Origin: Rhodospirillales bacterium
GTDB taxonomy: Bacteria > Pseudomonadota > Alphaproteobacteria > Rhodospirillales > Casp-alpha2
Assembly: GCA_018662225.1 (NCBI GenBank)
Contig: JABJGO010000066.1
Coordinates: forward strand, 1 to 64,000
Direction: 5' to 3'
Length of the DNA: 64,000 bases
Part shown: positions 8,187 through 16,443 of the stretch, in pieces
Layout of the letters: each line of letters begins with the position of its first letter
Position numbering within the stretch: the stretch's first letter is position 1
Notes under the pieces: model-generated
Told to the model about the DNA's origin: nothing
What the model saw: the letters and a program-made list of their open reading frames with translations, nothing else
Database searches by the model: none
Position numbers and translations under genes: made by a program

Positions 8187-8771
8187 TTGATCCTGGCGTC
8201 ACAAAGCAGCGCCCGCCAAAGCTTGCTGCACGGCGCGCACCTGCAATTTGACGTGCATGTTTCACACCTGGACGAGGGTGCGACAAAGGCCACGCTGTTG
8301 GACCGCGATGCAAGCCCGGCCGAAATAGCCATGGAACTGGCGCGACTAAAGGCGCTCCGCGTGTCTTCTGACTATCCTGATGCTCTGGTTATTGGGGCCG
8401 ATCAGACCATGGAATGCGACGGCCATCTGTATGATAAACCTGCCGATATAGCCGCCGCTCGCCGCCATTTGATGGCTTTAAGCGGCAAGACACACACGTT
8501 GCATAGTGCCGTAGCCATTGCGCAACGCAACAAAGTCATCTGGCATCACACCGCCGCCGCGCACCTCTGCATGCGGGCGCTGAGCGACGATCAGATCGGT
8601 GCTTATATGGCGGTGGCGGGCGAGACCATCCTCACCTCTGTCGGGTGTTACCGGCTCGAGGATGCGGGCGCGCGATTGTTTGAACACATCGATGGTGACT
8701 ATTTCACGATCCTCGGCCTGCCCCTGTTGGCGGTCTTGGCATACTTGCGCGACGCCGGGGCAATTGACTAA
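8187..8771 (+). CDS. maf: Maf-like nucleoside triphosphate pyrophosphatase
   Basis: Maf-family enzymes hydrolyse non-canonical or selected NTPs to NMP and pyrophosphate, acting as a house-cleaning function. The protein begins with the typical LILASQSSARQSLL, has the catalytic acidic motif VIGADQTMEC and KPADIAAARRHLMALSGKTH, and is 194 residues long, the usual size. The start is uncertain: TTG 8187 is the only standard start close to the conserved N-terminus, while an in-frame CTG at 8169 would add six residues. It follows the ppsR stop by 14 bp and is followed by aroE after 35 bp. Confidence 0.88.
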   Translation: MILASQSSARQSLLHGAHLQFDVHVSHLDEGATKATLLDRDASPAEIAMELARLKALRVSSDYPDALVIGADQTMECDGHLYDKPADIAAARRHLMALSGKTHTLHSAVAIAQRNKVIWHHTAAAHLCMRALSDDQIGAYMAVAGETILTSVGCYRLEDAGARLFEHIDGDYFTILGLPLLAVLAYLRDAGAID

Positions 8772-8806
8772 GCTTCACGATTATAATGTTCAGGAGTCCT
8801 CTTATC

Positions 8807-9694
8807 ATGCCCATAACTGGCAATGCGCGCTTGGCCGGCGTTATGGCATGGCCGGTTGGTCATTCCCTGTCACCCCGGCTGCATAACCACTGGCTGAACA
8901 CCATGGGTATAGATGGTGCCTATGTGCCGCTGCCTGTGCGTCCGGCTGATGTGGAGCAAGCCATTTCCATGGCGGGTCGGATGGGGTTTCGCGGCCTGAA
9001 TGTGACGGTGCCCCATAAAGAGGCTGCGCTGAAGGCCGTGGATGAAGCTGACGATCTGGCCACCCGCATCGGTGCCGTCAACACGATCATCTATGATACA
9101 GGTGGCCGCAGTCACGGCACCAACACCGATGGCTTCGGGTTCATGGAAAACATTCGCCACAAGTATACGGACTGGAATTTCGCTGATGGTCCGGCTGTGG
9201 TGCTGGGCGCGGGCGGCGCTGCACGGGCCGTTGTGGTCGCCCTTATTGATGCGGGCGCGCCCAAAATTCTGATTTGTAACCGCACCCATGAGCGCGCCGT
9301 CAATCTGGTTAATGATCTGGATGGCCCTCTCGAGGCCGCACCGTGGGAAGATCGCCATGACGCCCTGCACAATATAAACCTGCTGGTTAACACCACCACG
9401 CTTGGCATGACGGGCAAGGACCCGCTGGAAATCAGCCTTGATTCGCTGCCGGAATATTCTTGTGTGACCGACATCGTTTACGCGCCGCTGGAAACCCGGC
9501 TGCTGCGAGCGGCGCATAGTCGCGGCAATCCCACGGTGGACGGTATTGGCATGTTATTGCATCAGGCCCGCCCGGGGTTTGAAGCCTGGTTCGGCCAGGC
9601 CCCGGTGGTGGACGATGTGTTACGCCTGCATGTATTGGCTGGTGCTGGGCTGTCGGACCCAGGCTCGGACCCAGGCTCGGACTCAGGCTCATGA
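8807..9694 (+). CDS. aroE: Shikimate dehydrogenase
   Basis: AroE reduces 3-dehydroshikimate to shikimate with NADPH in aromatic amino-acid synthesis. The 295-residue protein shows the substrate site WPVGHSLSPRLHN, the catalytic lysine in NVTVPHKEAAL, GTNTDGFGF, the nucleotide loop VLGAGGAARAV and the NRTHERA motif. I start at ATG 8807 because AGGAG lies at 8792-8796, just upstream; the earlier ATG at 8786 precedes that site. The C-terminus ends in a low-complexity tail (GSDPGSDPGSDSGS) encoded by a 12-bp direct repeat. The stop overlaps the coaE start (ATGA). Confidence 0.95.
   Translation: MPITGNARLAGVMAWPVGHSLSPRLHNHWLNTMGIDGAYVPLPVRPADVEQAISMAGRMGFRGLNVTVPHKEAALKAVDEADDLATRIGAVNTIIYDTGGRSHGTNTDGFGFMENIRHKYTDWNFADGPAVVLGAGGAARAVVVALIDAGAPKILICNRTHERAVNLVNDLDGPLEAAPWEDRHDALHNINLLVNTTTLGMTGKDPLEISLDSLPEYSCVTDIVYAPLETRLLRAAHSRGNPTVDGIGMLLHQARPGFEAWFGQAPVVDDVLRLHVLAGAGLSDPGSDPGSDSGS
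9650..9690 (+). repeat. 12-bp direct repeat at the aroE 3' end
   Basis: A unit close to GGCTCGGACCCA is repeated about three times immediately before the aroE stop. It encodes the Gly-Ser-Asp-Pro tail of AroE and lies a few bases ahead of the overlapping coaE start codon. Being in-frame, it changes only tail length. Confidence 0.7.
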
Positions 9695-10332
9695 TCATCC
9701 TTGGGCTTACGGGCTCAATCGGTATGGGAAAAACCACCGCAGCCGCTGAATTTCGGCGTTTGGGCGTGCCGGTATTTGATTCGGACGCCACCGTACACGC
9801 CCTGTTGGCCGAGGGCGGGGACGGCGTTGTTCCTGTATCAAAACAATTTACCGGCGTGTTGAAAGACGGCGCGATTGATCGCGCGGCGCTGGGCGATAAA
9901 GTTTTCGGCGATCCTGAGGCTCTGCAAGACCTGGAAGGCATTCTTCATCCGCTGGTGCGCGAGGCACAGGCCCGGTTTTTGCGAGACCGCGCCCTGCAAC
10001 AGGCGTCACTGGTGGTATATGATATTCCGTTGTTGTACGAAACCGGGGCCGAGGCGCGCTGTGATGCCGTTGCCATCGTTTCTGCGCCTAAATTTATACA
10101 AACCCAGCGGGTTTTGGCACGGCCAGGCATGGACCGCGATAAGCTCAATGCTATACTTGCCCGCCAGACACCGGATGAGGAAAAACGCCGCCGCGCCGAC
10201 TTCATTATTATGACCGGGCTGGGCCGGGCGTACGCCTTGCATCAGATAAAAGAAATCGTCAAAGTGTTGGAACATTTCAAAGGCCAGATATGGCCGCCCG
10301 GATCGCCCGGAGGGGGCCAAATATATGCGTGA
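9691..10332 (+). CDS. coaE: Dephospho-CoA kinase
   Basis: CoaE phosphorylates the 3'-hydroxyl of dephospho-CoA, the last step of coenzyme A synthesis. The protein has the P-loop LTGSIGMGKTTAAAEF at the N-terminus, DSDATVHALL, HPLVREAQARF and VYDIPLLYET, all family hallmarks. At 213 residues it is slightly longer than the 200-residue norm because of a Gly/Pro-rich C-terminal tail. The start overlaps the aroE stop by 4 bp and the 3' end overlaps dnaQ by 8 bp, so the genes are likely translationally coupled. Confidence 0.95.
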   Translation: MIILGLTGSIGMGKTTAAAEFRRLGVPVFDSDATVHALLAEGGDGVVPVSKQFTGVLKDGAIDRAALGDKVFGDPEALQDLEGILHPLVREAQARFLRDRALQQASLVVYDIPLLYETGAEARCDAVAIVSAPKFIQTQRVLARPGMDRDKLNAILARQTPDEEKRRRADFIIMTGLGRAYALHQIKEIVKVLEHFKGQIWPPGSPGGGQIYA

Positions 10333-10996
10333 AATTGTTCTCGATACCGAAACGACCGGCCTTGACCCCAAAAGCGGACACCGGATTGTTGAAATCGGCT
10401 GTATTGAGCTCGACAATCACATGCCCACGGGCGAGACCTACCACCAATACATCAACCCAAGGCGCGATATGCCCGAAGAGGCCTTCCGGGTGCATGGTCT
10501 TTCGCAGGAATATCTTGCCGACTTCCCGGTATTTTCGGCGGTAGCGCAGGATTTTGTCGATTTCATTGGTGATGCAAAACTGGTCATTCACAACGCATCG
10601 TTCGATATGGGCTTTATTAACGCCGAATTGGGCGCTGTTGATCTGGAAGCCATTCCCATGGACCGCGCCATTGATACGGTGACCATGGCACGGCGCAAGT
10701 TTCCCGGTGCCAGGGCCAATCTGGACGCGTTGTGTCAACGCTTCGGTATCGATAACTCAAACCGCGACCTACATGGGGCTTTGCTGGATGCGCGTCTGCT
10801 GGCCGATGTATATCTGGAACTGATCGGCGGTCGTCAGCCTGATCTGGCGCTTAAATCTGAAAAACAGAAAACGGCTGCGTCCGCATCGGACCGTCAATTC
10901 AGAGAGCCCCGCCCCCACGCGCCGAGCGATGATGAGCTTGCCGCGCATAAAGCCTTCGTTGAAAAACTGGAAGACGCGGTATGGACCGCTGATTAG
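10325..10996 (+). CDS. dnaQ: DNA polymerase III epsilon subunit (3'-5' proofreading exonuclease)
   Basis: This 223-residue DEDDh exonuclease proofreads for the replicative polymerase. Exo I is IVLDTETTGLDP, Exo II is VIHNASFDMGFIN and Exo III is DLHGALLDARLLADVY, giving the full D-E-D-H-D set. The C-terminal tail (about 180-223) is polar and should contain the part that binds the alpha subunit. It overlaps coaE by 8 bp and closes the plus-strand string starting at ppsR; secB is convergent 17 bp downstream. The maf-aroE-coaE-dnaQ order is common near alphaproteobacterial origins. Confidence 0.95.
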   Translation: MREIVLDTETTGLDPKSGHRIVEIGCIELDNHMPTGETYHQYINPRRDMPEEAFRVHGLSQEYLADFPVFSAVAQDFVDFIGDAKLVIHNASFDMGFINAELGAVDLEAIPMDRAIDTVTMARRKFPGARANLDALCQRFGIDNSNRDLHGALLDARLLADVYLELIGGRQPDLALKSEKQKTAASASDRQFREPRPHAPSDDELAAHKAFVEKLEDAVWTAD

Positions 10997-11013
10997 GCAA
11001 TTGCCGCCGCCGA

Positions 11014-11526
11014 CTAGGCGTCGGCTGGCTTCTCGGCCGGTGTTTTGTTGGCGCCATCACGGTACATGGCGGCAAAATCCAGCGGGTTCAGCATCAATGG
11101 CGGAAAACCGCCGTCGCGCGTGACGTCGGCCACAACATTGCGGGCAAACGGAAACAACAGGCGCGGGCATTCGATGAGCAACACCGGCTTCCGGCGCTCT
11201 TCCGGTAAATTCAGGGTGAACAATCCACCATAAGTCAGCTCTACAATAAACGCCGTCTTGCCATCCATCACGCACTCGCCATGAATGTTCAGCGCCACTT
11301 CGAAGGTGGCTTCCTGAACCATGCCGGCTTGTACATCGACGTTGATCTTGATATCGGGCGCTGATTTCTGCGCGGTCATAAGGACCGCTGGTGAGTTCGG
11401 CGCTTCAAATGACAGATCTTTGATGAACTGGGCATTAATGGTGAGCGATTGTGTTGCCGCCACGGCTTCGGCACCGTTGGTTTCAGCCGCGTCTGGCGTG
11501 GCGTTATCAGAAGAATCCGCTGTCAT
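11014..11526 (-). CDS. secB: Protein-export chaperone SecB
   Basis: SecB is a tetrameric cytosolic chaperone that keeps preproteins unfolded and delivers them to SecA. This 170-residue copy has the core FIKDLSFEAPNSP, EVALNIHGEC, FIVELTYGGLFTL and the conserved LLIECPRLLFPFARNVVAD and GGFPPLMLNPLDFAAMY. The N-terminal 27 residues are Ala/Glu-rich, as in other alphaproteobacterial SecB proteins, and the C-terminus is an Ala/Lys/Pro tail. It is monocistronic-looking, convergent with dnaQ and 79 bp from fxsA on the same strand. Confidence 0.95.
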   Translation of the reverse strand: MTADSSDNATPDAAETNGAEAVAATQSLTINAQFIKDLSFEAPNSPAVLMTAQKSAPDIKINVDVQAGMVQEATFEVALNIHGECVMDGKTAFIVELTYGGLFTLNLPEERRKPVLLIECPRLLFPFARNVVADVTRDGGFPPLMLNPLDFAAMYRDGANKTPAEKPADA

Positions 11527-11605
11527 GGGGTACCTGCTCTTGTTTCAAACCGTATGATACCCGTTGGCTATCATGGATTATTTGCGGCGACAACCAAAGA
11601 ACGGC

Positions 11606-12121
11606 TTATGGGTTTTTGGTTGTGTCATCCGTGATGCGGTCTTTTTCGTCCTCGCCTCCCGGTGCAGCCTCTTCAAACACCCCATCAATCACGGGCCCAC
11701 CGTCCGAAAATCCCTGATTTGATCGCGCCTGTGTTTGGGTATGCGTATACCGAACGTGTTGCGCCCGCTGTGCGAAGCGCGCCGCGATCACCGCGCCCAC
11801 GACATACCGAAAGGGTGGAAACAACAGACAGAAACCCACCGCATCGGTGATAAATCCGGGCGTCAGCAACAGGGCACCGGCCAGCAACAGACACAATCCG
11901 TCGAACACCTCACGCAGGGGCATTTCATTGCGGGCCATGGATTCCTGGACCCGGCGCAGCACGCTCAGACCCTGAAAACGCATGCAGGCGGTGCCCACAA
12001 ATGCCGTGGCAATAATCGCGCCTATCGTCGGCCAAAAACCGAAGCGATCGCCCGCTTCGATAAATACCGCGATTTCACCGATCGGTACGCCGATCATGAC
12101 AATCAGTATGATCAAGCCCAT
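11606..12121 (-). CDS. fxsA: FxsA family membrane protein
   Basis: This 171-residue protein has an N-terminal TM helix (LIILIVMIGVPIGEIAVFI), a second around 29-47 (FWPTIGAIIATAFVGTACM), and a hydrophobic pair at about 78-105 (LCLLLAGALLLTPGFITDAVGF), with the FxsA signature PGFITDAVGFCLLFPPFR. The C-terminal 50 residues are polar. E. coli FxsA is an inner-membrane protein linked to exclusion of phage T7 by the F plasmid; its cellular role is not defined. The gene is divergent from the Tim44-like gene, with an AT-rich promoter region (about 12185-12240) between them. Confidence 0.88.
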   Translation of the reverse strand: MGLIILIVMIGVPIGEIAVFIEAGDRFGFWPTIGAIIATAFVGTACMRFQGLSVLRRVQESMARNEMPLREVFDGLCLLLAGALLLTPGFITDAVGFCLLFPPFRYVVGAVIAARFAQRAQHVRYTHTQTQARSNQGFSDGGPVIDGVFEEAAPGGEDEKDRITDDTTKNP

Positions 12122-12211
12122 GCTTGCCCTTTTGTTCAGTTACGCTTATCTAACATTAGTCAGGCAACGCTGAAAATGCAGCCCCCTGTCATATATTTAT
12201 GACATATATAA

Positions 12212-12238
12212 TTGTCGTATATATATATGGTATATAAT
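12212..12238 (+). promoter_or_regulatory. Sigma-70-type promoter for the Tim44-like gene
   Basis: TTGTCG (12212-12217) and a perfect TATAAT (12233-12238) are 15 bp apart, slightly short of the usual 16-18. Transcription would begin near 12245, giving a leader of about 35 nt before the ATG at 12279. A 6-bp inverted repeat GTCATA/TATGAC lies just upstream (12188-12203). Confidence 0.45.
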
Positions 12239-12278
12239 CCATCCATAAGGCCCCCAGAGGCGGAGACAAAGTATAGAA

Positions 12279-12968
12279 ATGGGAAACGGTTTCCAATTTA
12301 TTGACATCATTATATTTGCGATGATCGCCGCGTATCTGGTGTTTCGCCTGCGCAATGTGCTGGGCAAGCGCGATGATAACGAAAACGGCTTTCAGGATTT
12401 GTTCAATCAGGACCCTTCGAACGACGACAACGTTGTTCATTTAAAGGACCCCAATCACGACACCCCGGATGATGCCGTCATGGATGATGACGCGGACGAT
12501 CTTGATGCAACCGATCCTTTAAGTATCGGTTTGCGGCAAATCAAAGATGCCGACCCCGGCTTTCATCCTGGCCAGTTTGCCGATGGCGCCAATATGGCCT
12601 TTGAGATGATTCTCAATGCCTATACCGATGGTGACACGGCGGTGTTGAAAAACCTGTTGAACGGCGACGTGTTTGGCAACTTCAATAAAGCTATCATTGA
12701 CCGTGAGCAGGCCGGTGAAACGCTCGAAGACACGCTTGTGGATATCAAATCCAATACCGTGGTCGAGGCCTATATGCAGGGCACGCAGGCTTTTGTTACC
12801 GTGAAGTTTGTCACCGAACAGGTCAACGCCACGCGCGCCGAAAGTGGCGACGTGGTGGATGGCGATCCTAACAAGATCATTACCGTTACAGATTTTTGGA
12901 CATTTGCCCGTGATACCAAATCACGTGACCCGAACTGGAAACTTGTTGCCACGCGCAGCCTGGATTAG
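12279..12968 (+). CDS. Tim44-like domain protein (TimA-type)
   Basis: The 229-residue protein has one N-terminal TM helix (about 6-24, FIDIIIFAMIAAYLVFRL), a very acidic linker (about 35-90), and a C-terminal Tim44-like/NTF2-fold domain (about 95-229) with FEMILNAYTDGDTAVLKNLL and DFWTFARDTKSRDPNWKLVATRS. Bacterial Tim44-like proteins in alphaproteobacteria (TimA) are membrane associated and related to the mitochondrial import motor subunit; their own role is not settled. Position between fxsA and mltA, near secB, is shared with relatives. The stop lies within the first codons of mltA. Confidence 0.88.
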   Translation: MGNGFQFIDIIIFAMIAAYLVFRLRNVLGKRDDNENGFQDLFNQDPSNDDNVVHLKDPNHDTPDDAVMDDDADDLDATDPLSIGLRQIKDADPGFHPGQFADGANMAFEMILNAYTDGDTAVLKNLLNGDVFGNFNKAIIDREQAGETLEDTLVDIKSNTVVEAYMQGTQAFVTVKFVTEQVNATRAESGDVVDGDPNKIITVTDFWTFARDTKSRDPNWKLVATRSLD

Positions 12969-14211
12969 GGCGATCCGCCGTCCGTTGGCTCTGTTGGGGC
13001 TGATCAGTTTTCTCAGCGCCTGTGCGCCGGGGATCGTCTATCCAGAAGTAGACTCCATGGATGGCGCTCCGACGGCGATCCCCGACACAGCGGGCGACGA
13101 GTTGACCCTGACGCATATACCGTATCTGGAAGTGCCGGGCTGGCGTGACGCTGACTTAGCCGGGTTCCTGCCCGTTTTCCTTCGGTCATGCCAGTCACTG
13201 GTCAAGAAATCACCACTCACGCCCATGGGCAACAAAGACGCATTTGGTACAGCCGGGGATTGGGCCAAGATTTGCCGAGATGCGGCCAGCCAGCCAGTCA
13301 CCAACCAGAATGCGCTGCGTTACTTTTTTGAATCCCGCCTCCGCGCCTATCTGGTTGGCAGCAACGAGGACCCGGTTGGGCTCTTCACCGGGTATTATAC
13401 AGCCGAGCTTCAGGGCGCATGGCAACCGGGCGGGGCCTTTAATGTTCCTATCTATGCTCGACCCGATGATATTATTTCTATCGATCTCGGGACATTCCGG
13501 CCCGAGCTTGCGGGCCAGACACTGGCCGGGCGTATGAAGGGCCACAGCGTGGTGCCCTATCCGTCGCGCGAAGAAATTAACGCTGGCGCGTTGCTGGGCA
13601 AACAGCTGGAAATCATGTGGGTAAACTCACACGGGGATGCGTTCTTTTTACATATTCAAGGCTCCGGCCGTGTGCGCATGACAGATGGCAGCATTGTACG
13701 GGTGGCCTATGCCGGCCGGAACGGACAGCGCTACGTGGCCGTTGGTCGCGCCCTTATCGCCGCCGGCATTATTTCGCAGGAACAAATGTCCATGCAGGCC
13801 ATCCGCGCGTGGATGGAAGCAAATCCCGTTGGTGCCTTGGCGTTGATGAACACCAATCCGTCTTTTGTTTTCTTCCGGGTAACCGATGAAACCGATGCGG
13901 TGGGTGCACAAGGCATACCGCTCACACCGGGGCGCAGCATCGCGGTTGATCATAATTTTATCCCGTATGGCCTGCCCATGTTGCTGGATATTACCGACCC
14001 GCGTGACCCCACTCATGAGACACCCTTGCGCCGCATGGTCCTGCCCCAGGATACGGGCAGCGCTATCAAAGGCCCTGTGCGCGGCGATCTGTTCTGGGGA
14101 TTTGGCCGCGAAGCGGCCGCGGCCGCGGGCGTGATGAAAGAAAAGGGCTCTTACTATCTGTTTCTGCCGCGCACCCGAGACGCTATAACGGATCAGTTGC
14201 TTAACCAGTAA
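12946..14211 (+). CDS. mltA: Membrane-bound lytic murein transglycosylase A
   Basis: MltA cleaves the beta-1,4 link in peptidoglycan to form 1,6-anhydroMurNAc ends. The mature part shows GLFTGYYTAELQGAW, IMWVNSHGDAFFLHIQGSGR, and the catalytic 3D-domain stretch VLPQDTGSAIKGPVRGD with GYYLFLPR-like SYYLFLPRTR at the end. A lipobox LISFLSAC predicts an outer-membrane lipoprotein. The start is inferred: TTG 12946 yields a basic n-region plus hydrophobic core (421 residues), overlapping the Tim44-like gene by 23 bp; TTG 12985 would leave too little signal peptide. lutA follows after 16 bp. Confidence 0.9.
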   Translation: MPRAAWIRAIRRPLALLGLISFLSACAPGIVYPEVDSMDGAPTAIPDTAGDELTLTHIPYLEVPGWRDADLAGFLPVFLRSCQSLVKKSPLTPMGNKDAFGTAGDWAKICRDAASQPVTNQNALRYFFESRLRAYLVGSNEDPVGLFTGYYTAELQGAWQPGGAFNVPIYARPDDIISIDLGTFRPELAGQTLAGRMKGHSVVPYPSREEINAGALLGKQLEIMWVNSHGDAFFLHIQGSGRVRMTDGSIVRVAYAGRNGQRYVAVGRALIAAGIISQEQMSMQAIRAWMEANPVGALALMNTNPSFVFFRVTDETDAVGAQGIPLTPGRSIAVDHNFIPYGLPMLLDITDPRDPTHETPLRRMVLPQDTGSAIKGPVRGDLFWGFGREAAAAAGVMKEKGSYYLFLPRTRDAITDQLLNQ

Positions 14212-14227
14212 TCTGGTAGACTTGGAC

Positions 14228-15022
14228 ATGACGAAACCTGAACAGCGCTCACCTTCTGTCGCTTTGTTTGTCACCTGTCTGGTGGACGTCATGCGACCGA
14301 GCATCGCGTTTGCCGCCGTTTCATTGTTGGAGCGCGCCGGGTGCCAGGTTTCAGTTCCTGAATCCCAAACCTGTTGCGGCCAGCCCGGCTATAATGCGGG
14401 CCACGAGAAAAATGCTCGCCTGATCGCCCAGCAGGTAATCGAGACGTTTGAGGGCTATGACTATGTGGTGGCCCCGTCCGGATCATGTGCGGGCACCTTG
14501 AAAAAACACTATCCCGAAATGTTCGCAGGCAATGCCGCGTGGCGCGGCCGGGCCGAAGATTTGTCATCGCGCACGTGGGAGCTCACGTCGTTTCTCACCG
14601 ACCAGATGAACTTCACGCCATCTGGTGTGCGCTTCAATCACACCGTCAGCTACCACGACTCGTGTTCGGGCCTGCGCGAGCTTGGCGTGAAGGACCAGCC
14701 GAGGAAGCTTCTGGCCGCCGTCGATGGTACAGAAATCGCCGAATCTGATTTGGCGGAATCGTGCTGCGGGTTCGGCGGGTTATTCTGCGTGAAGTACCCG
14801 GATATTTCCGCTGCCATGGTGGATCATAAAATCGGCGACGTGATGGCGGGCGAGGCCGACGTGGTGCTGGGCGGCGATCTCGGTTGTTTGATGAACCTGG
14901 CCGGGCGACTTACCCGCAAAAACTTGCCGACCAAAGTCTGGCACGTGGCCGAAGTGTTGGCAGGCATGACCGACAAGATTGATCCCATCACTGGTCCCTC
15001 AGACGATGAGGCGGCCAAATGA
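14228..15022 (+). CDS. lutA: Lactate utilisation protein A (LldE-like, cysteine-rich CCG domains)
   Basis: This 264-residue protein has two CCG domains of the heterodisulfide reductase type: SQTCCGQPGYNAG with SGSCAGTLK in the first half, and DSCSGLRELG with SCCGFGGLFC in the second. LutA works with LutB and LutC as an iron-sulfur L-lactate dehydrogenase in Bacillus and, as LldEFG, in Shewanella. ATG 14228 is preferred; an in-frame TTG two codons earlier is also possible. lutA, lutB and lutC overlap by 4 bp each (ATGA), a tight operon that sits 16 bp after mltA. No lactate permease or LutR-type regulator is nearby. Confidence 0.92.
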   Translation: MTKPEQRSPSVALFVTCLVDVMRPSIAFAAVSLLERAGCQVSVPESQTCCGQPGYNAGHEKNARLIAQQVIETFEGYDYVVAPSGSCAGTLKKHYPEMFAGNAAWRGRAEDLSSRTWELTSFLTDQMNFTPSGVRFNHTVSYHDSCSGLRELGVKDQPRKLLAAVDGTEIAESDLAESCCGFGGLFCVKYPDISAAMVDHKIGDVMAGEADVVLGGDLGCLMNLAGRLTRKNLPTKVWHVAEVLAGMTDKIDPITGPSDDEAAK

Positions 15023-16443
15023 AATCCACGGCCAGTCAGTTTCCCCAGAACGCGCGCGAGGCCCTTGCCGACGAAACCCTGCAAAACGTGCTTGAGAATT
15101 TCGCCGATGGCTTCCCGCGCAAGCGGGCGGCGGCCATTTCCCGGCTGGATGAGTTCGATGACCTGCGCGATGCGGCGCGCGACATAAAAAACCATGTGCT
15201 GGCTAATCTGGATACGTACCTGACACGGTTTGAAGAACGAGTTCTGGAAAATGGCGGTCAGGTACACTGGTGCCGGGACGCCGCCGAGGCCTGTCAGACA
15301 ATTCTCGAAATCTGTCAGGCAGCAAATGCGCGCACGGTCACCAAAAGCAAATCCATGATCGGCGAGGAAATCGCCATCAATGATTTTCTTGAGCGTCATG
15401 ATATTGAACCGGTGGAAACCGATCTCGGCGAATACATCATTCAGCTGCGCGAGGAACCACCCAGCCACATTATCGCGCCCGCCATTCATCTATCGAAAGA
15501 ACAGGTGGCTGAAACATTTGTGGAAAAACACACGGACCGTGATCCGGACCGTACGTTGACCGAGCCGCGCGTCATGCTGGACGAGGCCCGCGCCGAACTA
15601 CGCGGCAAGTTTCTTGGTGCCGATGTGGGCCTCACGGGGGCCAATATGCTGGTGGCGGAAACCGGCTCTATTGCTACGGTGACCAACGAAGGCAATGCGG
15701 ACCTCACCATGGGCCTGCCACGCGTTCATGTGGCACTGGCCAGCATTGAGAAAATCGTACCCACGCTGGAGGATGCCTCCACGATTTTACGCGTATTGGC
15801 GCGCTCTGCGACGGGTCAGGAAATGTCGGTTTACACCACTTTTGCTACGGGTCCGAAACGATCGGATGATTTAGACGGGCCGGAACAGTTCCACGTGGTG
15901 CTGCTGGATAACGGGCGCAGCGAATTATTGGGCAGCGAGTTTCAGGATATTTTGCGCTGCATTCGGTGTGGATCGTGCATCAATCACTGCCCGGTGTATT
16001 CCACCGTGGGCGGCCATGCCTATGGCTGGGTCTATCCCGGACCTATGGGGTCGGTGTTGTCGCCCGCCCTGATTGGGTTGGAAGACGCCCACCATCTGCC
16101 CAATGCGTCCACCTTGTGCGGTAAATGCGAAACAGTGTGCCCCATGCACATTCCGCTGCCCCGTATGTTGCGGAGTTGGCGAACGCGCCAGGTCGAGCAG
16201 AACCTGCAAGCCGCCACGTCCCGTTATGGCTTGGAATTGTGGGCTTTCATGGCTAAGCGCCCGCGCCTGTACCGGGTATTTAGCGCCATGGCATCTAGGG
16301 TGCTGCGTATGATGGCTGGCAAAAATGCTCGCATCCGCTGGTTACCGCTCGGTGGCGGCTGGACATCTAAGCGCGATATGCCCGCCCCCCAAGGCCCTAC
16401 CTTTATGAGCCAATGGAAGCAAAACCGGGACCGCTATTCATGA
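15019..16443 (+). CDS. lutB: Lactate utilisation iron-sulfur protein LutB (LldF-like)
   Basis: This 474-residue subunit has an N-terminal LUD domain (about 60-300) and a C-terminal pair of [4Fe-4S] motifs: CIRCGSCINHCPVY (about residues 314-327) and CGKCETVCPMHIP (about 369-381). These pass electrons from lactate oxidation. The motif TVGGHAYGWVYPGPMGS between the clusters is typical of LldF. The length matches the family (about 470). Start and stop codons overlap lutA and lutC by 4 bp each. Confidence 0.94.
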   Translation: MKSTASQFPQNAREALADETLQNVLENFADGFPRKRAAAISRLDEFDDLRDAARDIKNHVLANLDTYLTRFEERVLENGGQVHWCRDAAEACQTILEICQAANARTVTKSKSMIGEEIAINDFLERHDIEPVETDLGEYIIQLREEPPSHIIAPAIHLSKEQVAETFVEKHTDRDPDRTLTEPRVMLDEARAELRGKFLGADVGLTGANMLVAETGSIATVTNEGNADLTMGLPRVHVALASIEKIVPTLEDASTILRVLARSATGQEMSVYTTFATGPKRSDDLDGPEQFHVVLLDNGRSELLGSEFQDILRCIRCGSCINHCPVYSTVGGHAYGWVYPGPMGSVLSPALIGLEDAHHLPNASTLCGKCETVCPMHIPLPRMLRSWRTRQVEQNLQAATSRYGLELWAFMAKRPRLYRVFSAMASRVLRMMAGKNARIRWLPLGGGWTSKRDMPAPQGPTFMSQWKQNRDRYS

